DNA from: Pedobacter psychroterrae
Lineage (GTDB): Bacteria; Bacteroidota; Bacteroidia; Sphingobacteriales; Sphingobacteriaceae
Assembly: GCF_004331695.1 (NCBI RefSeq)
Contig: NZ_SJSL01000003.1
Span: forward strand, 1-64,000
Length of the DNA: 64,000 nt
Direction: 5' to 3'
A model generated the notes under the pieces. The model saw only the letters and a list, made by a program, of their open reading frames with translations. It was not told where the DNA came from and did not search any database. Position numbers and translations under genes: made by a program. Positions within the stretch are counted from its first letter, which is position 1; each line of letters opens with the position of its first letter. This document shows, piece after piece, positions 60,769-64,000 of the stretch.

Positions 60769-62307
60769 ATGAAAAAGAAATATATGTATCTTGCTGTAGT
60801 CGCATTGGCCATACAGCTCACAAGTTCTTGTAAAGATAGCCTTGAAGTAAACCCAAGTGGCAGGATCACTCTGGATAACTATTACAAAACTGAAGCGGAT
60901 GCTTTCGCGGCACTCGTGTCGGTTTATGACAGGTTCGGTTTCCAGGCAAGCGGCCTGTACGACAAGATCGCCATCATGGACGTTGCGTCAGATGATCATT
61001 TTGCCGGTGGTGGTAGTGCCACCGATATCAATGATCTGCAGGTAGTGTCTAATTATTCGCTAAGTGCCAATGTAGGTCCCCAGGGTTATCTTTGGAACAG
61101 AGGCTATTCAGGCATCTTCAGGGCCAATACACTGCTTGCAAAGATCGCAGATATACCTATGGCAGAAGCACAAAAGAACCGCTTTGTTGCTGAAACCAAA
61201 ACCTTGCGTGCCCTATTTTACTTTGACCTGCTGAGGTTCTTCGAGAACATTCCAATTATCGACGGTGTGGTAGACCCAAAGGACCTTTACAATGTGGCAC
61301 AAAGCAATCCTTCGGACGTATATACCTTTATAGAAAAGGACCTGACTGAGGCGATTCCAAACTTACCTGCTACTGTAGTACTGGCTGAGGGAGGAAGAAT
61401 TACTAAGGGTGCCGCGCAGGCTACTTTGGGGAAGGTCTATTTATGGCAGAAGAAGTACAGCGAGGCGGCAGAGCAACTTGCGATTGTAAATGGTAGTACG
61501 CCAGGGCAGGTAAATGCAACCTATGGTTACAAATTAATCAATAATTTTTCGGATTTATGGAAGCCAGCTAATAAGTTCAATTCTGAATCTATTTTAGAAG
61601 TTACCCACAGTGCCAGCTCACAAGGCTCCTGGAATGATGCCGGTGCCGGCGAAGGGAACTTGCTTAGCATCATCTCAGGTCCCAGGGGCTATGCTACCCT
61701 AAAACCGGGTGCTCCCGATTACCATACAGGATATGGTTTCCTGATCATCACCAAAAATCTTTTCGATCTGATCCATTATGATCCGCGCAACCAGGCGACA
61801 GTGGCCAATCTAGACAGTCTGAAGAGCAATGGAATTGCAAATTACCAAAACAGCTACCAGAACACGGGTTATTTCCTTGAGAAGTTTGCCGGAAGGGTAT
61901 CTACCCGTACCACAGTACCTTCATCTGTAGTGGATTTGAACTTTGGGTACAATACTTATGAAATCCGTCTGGCGGATACATACCTGTTGGAAGCTGAGGC
62001 TTTAATGAGCAGCAATGCTGCAGTAGGCGCGGGTTCCAGAGCATATCAGCTTTTAAATGCGGTGAGAGCAAGAGTGGGGCTGAGTCCCGTACCAGTGACA
62101 CTGGAGACCATTGAGAAGGAAAGGAGGCTTGAACTCGCAGGCGAGGGACACCGGTGGCTAGACCTAATCCGGTGGGGAAAGGCTGCTGCAGTTTTAGGCC
62201 CGTTAAAGGGCTTTGTAGCCGGCAAGCATGAAGTGTTTCCAATCCCTCAAAATGAACTGAACAATACCAAAATTGAACAAAATAAAGAATGGGGCGGAAG
62301 TAAATAA
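60769..62307 (+). CDS. SusD/RagB-family surface lipoprotein
   Basis: The 512-residue lipoprotein has the signal YLAVVALAIQLTSSCKDSLE (Cys at about 21). SusD-like segments include LDNYYKTEADAFAALVSVYD, KTLRALFYFDLLRFFENIPI and the RagB part TIEKERRLELAGEGHRWLDL with the ending FPIPQNELNNTKIEQN. It forms the substrate-binding lid of the SusC channel encoded upstream. Confidence 0.95.
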   Translation: MKKKYMYLAVVALAIQLTSSCKDSLEVNPSGRITLDNYYKTEADAFAALVSVYDRFGFQASGLYDKIAIMDVASDDHFAGGGSATDINDLQVVSNYSLSANVGPQGYLWNRGYSGIFRANTLLAKIADIPMAEAQKNRFVAETKTLRALFYFDLLRFFENIPIIDGVVDPKDLYNVAQSNPSDVYTFIEKDLTEAIPNLPATVVLAEGGRITKGAAQATLGKVYLWQKKYSEAAEQLAIVNGSTPGQVNATYGYKLINNFSDLWKPANKFNSESILEVTHSASSQGSWNDAGAGEGNLLSIISGPRGYATLKPGAPDYHTGYGFLIITKNLFDLIHYDPRNQATVANLDSLKSNGIANYQNSYQNTGYFLEKFAGRVSTRTTVPSSVVDLNFGYNTYEIRLADTYLLEAEALMSSNAAVGAGSRAYQLLNAVRARVGLSPVPVTLETIEKERRLELAGEGHRWLDLIRWGKAAAVLGPLKGFVAGKHEVFPIPQNELNNTKIEQNKEWGGSK

Positions 62308-62319
62308 AAATGCGTTCTC

Positions 62320-62350
62320 AGGGGCGGGTATTGTACACGCCCCTTTTTTT
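62320..62350 (+). terminator. Intrinsic terminator between susD and the GH30 gene
   Basis: AGGGGCG (62320-62326) pairs with CGCCCCT (62338-62344) across an eleven-base loop and is followed by a run of seven T (62344-62350). It lies 14 bp before the GH30 ATG. Either the GH30 gene depends on read-through, which would lower its level relative to susCD, or it has its own start in this short gap. Confidence 0.75.
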
Positions 62351-62363
62351 AAAAAATCATTAA

Positions 62364-63833
62364 ATGAAAAGACCTTATCCATCAATTATCTTTATGTCTG
62401 CGCTTCTTGCCTGTACATCTCCTGCAGACAAAAAAGATGAAGCAGCCGCCAAAACATTTTCCCTAAATAACAAAAAGATCATCGTATATACCACCGCTCA
62501 AAACTCAGACCTGCGGATTACTCAATATGGTGTGCTGGAGTTTAAACCCGCTCCTCAGCCATTGGAAACAGAACCAGCAGTATTTATAGATCCAGGAAAG
62601 ACCTTTCAGACCATGACAGGGATAGGAGGGGCAATAACCGATGCTTCTGCAGAAACTTTTGCCAAACTATCGCAGGAAACTCAAAAGGAGTTTTTAACTG
62701 CCTATTTTGATCAGAAAAATGGGATAGGCTATACGCTGGCGCGAACCAATATAAACAGCTGCGATTTCTCTTCAGGAAGCTATACTTATGTAGCGGATAA
62801 TGATAAGGAGTTGAAAACTTTTGATATCGCACATGATGAGAAGTTTAAAATTCCGATGATCCAGCAAGCCATCTCTGCTGCGGGAGGTAAATTGCTGCTG
62901 TATGTAAGCCCTTGGTCGCCACCAGCCTGGATGAAGGACAATAACGATATGCTTCAAGGCGGTAAGTTAAAGCCTGAATTCAGACAAGCATGGGCCAGCT
63001 ACTATATAAAATTTATACGGGAATACGAGAAAAGAAACATTCCTGTCTGGGGGCTATCGATTCAGAATGAGCCGATGGCGAAACAAAGATGGGAATCCTG
63101 CATTTTTACTGCCGGAGAGGAACGCGATTTTATCAAAGAGTTTTTAGGCCCTACACTTCACAAGGAGGGAATGAAGGATAAGAAGCTGATAGCATGGGAT
63201 CACAACCGGGACCTGATCTATCAAAGAGCGTCTACCATTTTAAGTGACCCGGAAGCCGCAAAATACGTTTGGGGGATAGGCTTTCACTGGTATGAGACCT
63301 GGACCAAAAGTTCCATGTTGTTTGACAACCTGAGACGGGTGAAAGAAGCTTTCCCTGATAAAGAGCTGATCTTTACTGAGGGCTGCCAGGAGAAATTCAA
63401 TCTGGACAGCATCGGCAATTGGTCGCTTGGAGAAAAGTATGGTCACTCCATGATCAACGATTTTAATAGCGGAACAGCAGCCTGGACTGACTGGAATATT
63501 TTGCTGGATGAAACGGGCGGTCCCAATCATGTAGGGAACTTTTGCTTTGCACCAATCCATGCCGACACAAGGACTGGTAAGCTAATCTATACGAATGCAT
63601 ATTATTATCTGGGGCATTTTTCAAAATTCATCAGACCGGGTGCAAAGCGGATCATTTCTTCGTCAAGCAGGGACCTGTTGCAGACCACAGGTTTTATCAA
63701 TTCAGACGGTAAGGTCGTGGTCATAGTAATGAACACCAGCAATCAGGAACTGCCATATCATCTGTGGATAGGCGGACAGTCGGCAGCTGTAAAAAGCCTG
63801 GCTCATTCTATCAGTACTTTTGTTATCGAATAA
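62364..63833 (+). CDS. GH30-family glycosidase lipoprotein
   Basis: The 489-residue enzyme has a lipoprotein signal (IIFMSALLACTSP, Cys at about 17). The GH30 (beta/alpha)8 barrel with side beta-domain shows TFQTMTGIGGAITDASAETF, ARTNINSCDFSSGSYTY and YVSPWSPPAWMKDNNDMLQG. The acid/base Glu236 lies in SIQNEP and the nucleophile Glu at about 339 in LIFTEGCQE. Related enzymes are glucosylceramidases and endo-beta-1,6-glucanases; in Bacteroidota susCD loci the latter dominate, so a beta-1,6-glucan substrate is the best guess. Confidence 0.92.
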   Translation: MKRPYPSIIFMSALLACTSPADKKDEAAAKTFSLNNKKIIVYTTAQNSDLRITQYGVLEFKPAPQPLETEPAVFIDPGKTFQTMTGIGGAITDASAETFAKLSQETQKEFLTAYFDQKNGIGYTLARTNINSCDFSSGSYTYVADNDKELKTFDIAHDEKFKIPMIQQAISAAGGKLLLYVSPWSPPAWMKDNNDMLQGGKLKPEFRQAWASYYIKFIREYEKRNIPVWGLSIQNEPMAKQRWESCIFTAGEERDFIKEFLGPTLHKEGMKDKKLIAWDHNRDLIYQRASTILSDPEAAKYVWGIGFHWYETWTKSSMLFDNLRRVKEAFPDKELIFTEGCQEKFNLDSIGNWSLGEKYGHSMINDFNSGTAAWTDWNILLDETGGPNHVGNFCFAPIHADTRTGKLIYTNAYYYLGHFSKFIRPGAKRIISSSSRDLLQTTGFINSDGKVVVIVMNTSNQELPYHLWIGGQSAAVKSLAHSISTFVIE

Positions 63834-63883
63834 TCCCCTTTTCTGTTATCTTGCATGTTGCAACCAAACACATAACCAATTAA

Positions 63884-64000
63884 ATGGATATCAATCTTAA
63901 CGCTATAGGCAGAAATGTAAAGTTCTTTTTTGCCTGCTTACCGCTCTGTCTGGGTGTTATACCCGTTCAGGCGCAGAAAAGTGCAGAATTATGGCTAACC
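63884..64000 (+). CDS. Partial exported protein, probably next glycosidase of the locus
   Basis: ATG 63884 opens a frame still open at the right edge (39 codons visible). It has a basic start (NAIGRNVKF), a hydrophobic helix (FFFACLPLCLGVIPVQAQ) with a signal peptidase I-like end, then KSAELWLT. The start ...WLT resembles the beginning of mature GH30 proteins, but too little is visible to name it. A small dyad TTGCA-TGT-TGCAA lies at 63851-63863 upstream of the start. Confidence 0.6.
   Translation, partial: MDINLNAIGRNVKFFFACLPLCLGVIPVQAQKSAELWLT

Noticed and set aside
1..64000. CRISPR arrays, rRNA and tRNA genes
   Set aside because: No regularly spaced repeat-spacer units, rRNA signatures or tRNA cloverleaf sequences were seen. 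The short tandem arrays at 291-485 have no spacers.

Overview
The window is chromosomal DNA of a member of the Bacteroidota, most probably a Sphingobacteriaceae organism close to Pedobacter. The signs are two SusC/SusD pairs, an ECF sigma/FecR/STN-SusC relay, TlpA-like and DUF2911 proteins, GH29 and GH30 glycosidases, many lipoproteins with short Cys lipoboxes, and promoters of the Bacteroidota type (TTG-N19-TAnnTTTG). All names come from reading the translated sequence; no database search was run.

Positions 1 to about 11.6 kb form a decayed accessory stretch. It holds the start of a DUF6266 gene at the left edge, two families of short tandem repeats, a truncated IS3-type transposase, a LytS/LytR-type two-component pair, a glycosyltransferase, a nucleoside hydrolase, a lipoprotein with a frameshift-prone poly-A tract, a doubly deleted chrB-chrA chromate-resistance fossil, a lipoprotein gene broken by an amber codon, and a truncated DUF6266 fragment.

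11.8-23.6 kb: a sugar isomerase-like lipoprotein and a multidomain PQQ-type dehydrogenase/cytochrome c protein. These are followed by a trans-envelope signalling locus: ECF sigma, FecR-type anti-sigma, STN-bearing SusC, SusD and a thioredoxin-like lipid- or periplasm-located protein. A minus-strand intrinsic terminator lies in the FecR-SusC gap and suggests an antisense RNA over the susC leader.

23.8-48.6 kb is mostly housekeeping and metabolic: MgtE, a histidine kinase translationally coupled to YchF, a FtsX/MacB-type permease behind a sigma-54-like promoter with tandem upstream repeats, two GH29 alpha-L-fucosidases, a J-domain/KTSC protein, an apparently self-controlled TetR regulator, DoxX and LEA-like proteins, a PIG-L deacetylase/48-residue membrane protein/sodium-solute symporter operon, DUF2911, an M1 aminopeptidase, and CydAB.

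49.0-64.0 kb is a polysaccharide utilisation locus. It contains a putative (alpha/alpha)6 glycosidase, a Gly-rich CBM9-like protein with a Gly-rich outer-membrane beta-barrel partner, a membrane-anchored one-component regulator (propeller, Y_Y_Y, TM, coiled coil, LuxR-like HTH), then SusC, SusD, a GH30 lipoprotein and a partial exported protein running off the right edge. Four TGTAGGG boxes in two 54-bp-spaced pairs stand directly upstream of the second susC promoter. They are the best candidate for the regulator's operator and the most interesting regulatory structure in the window. GH30 next to SusCD suggests a beta-glucan, possibly beta-1,6-glucan, as substrate (inference).
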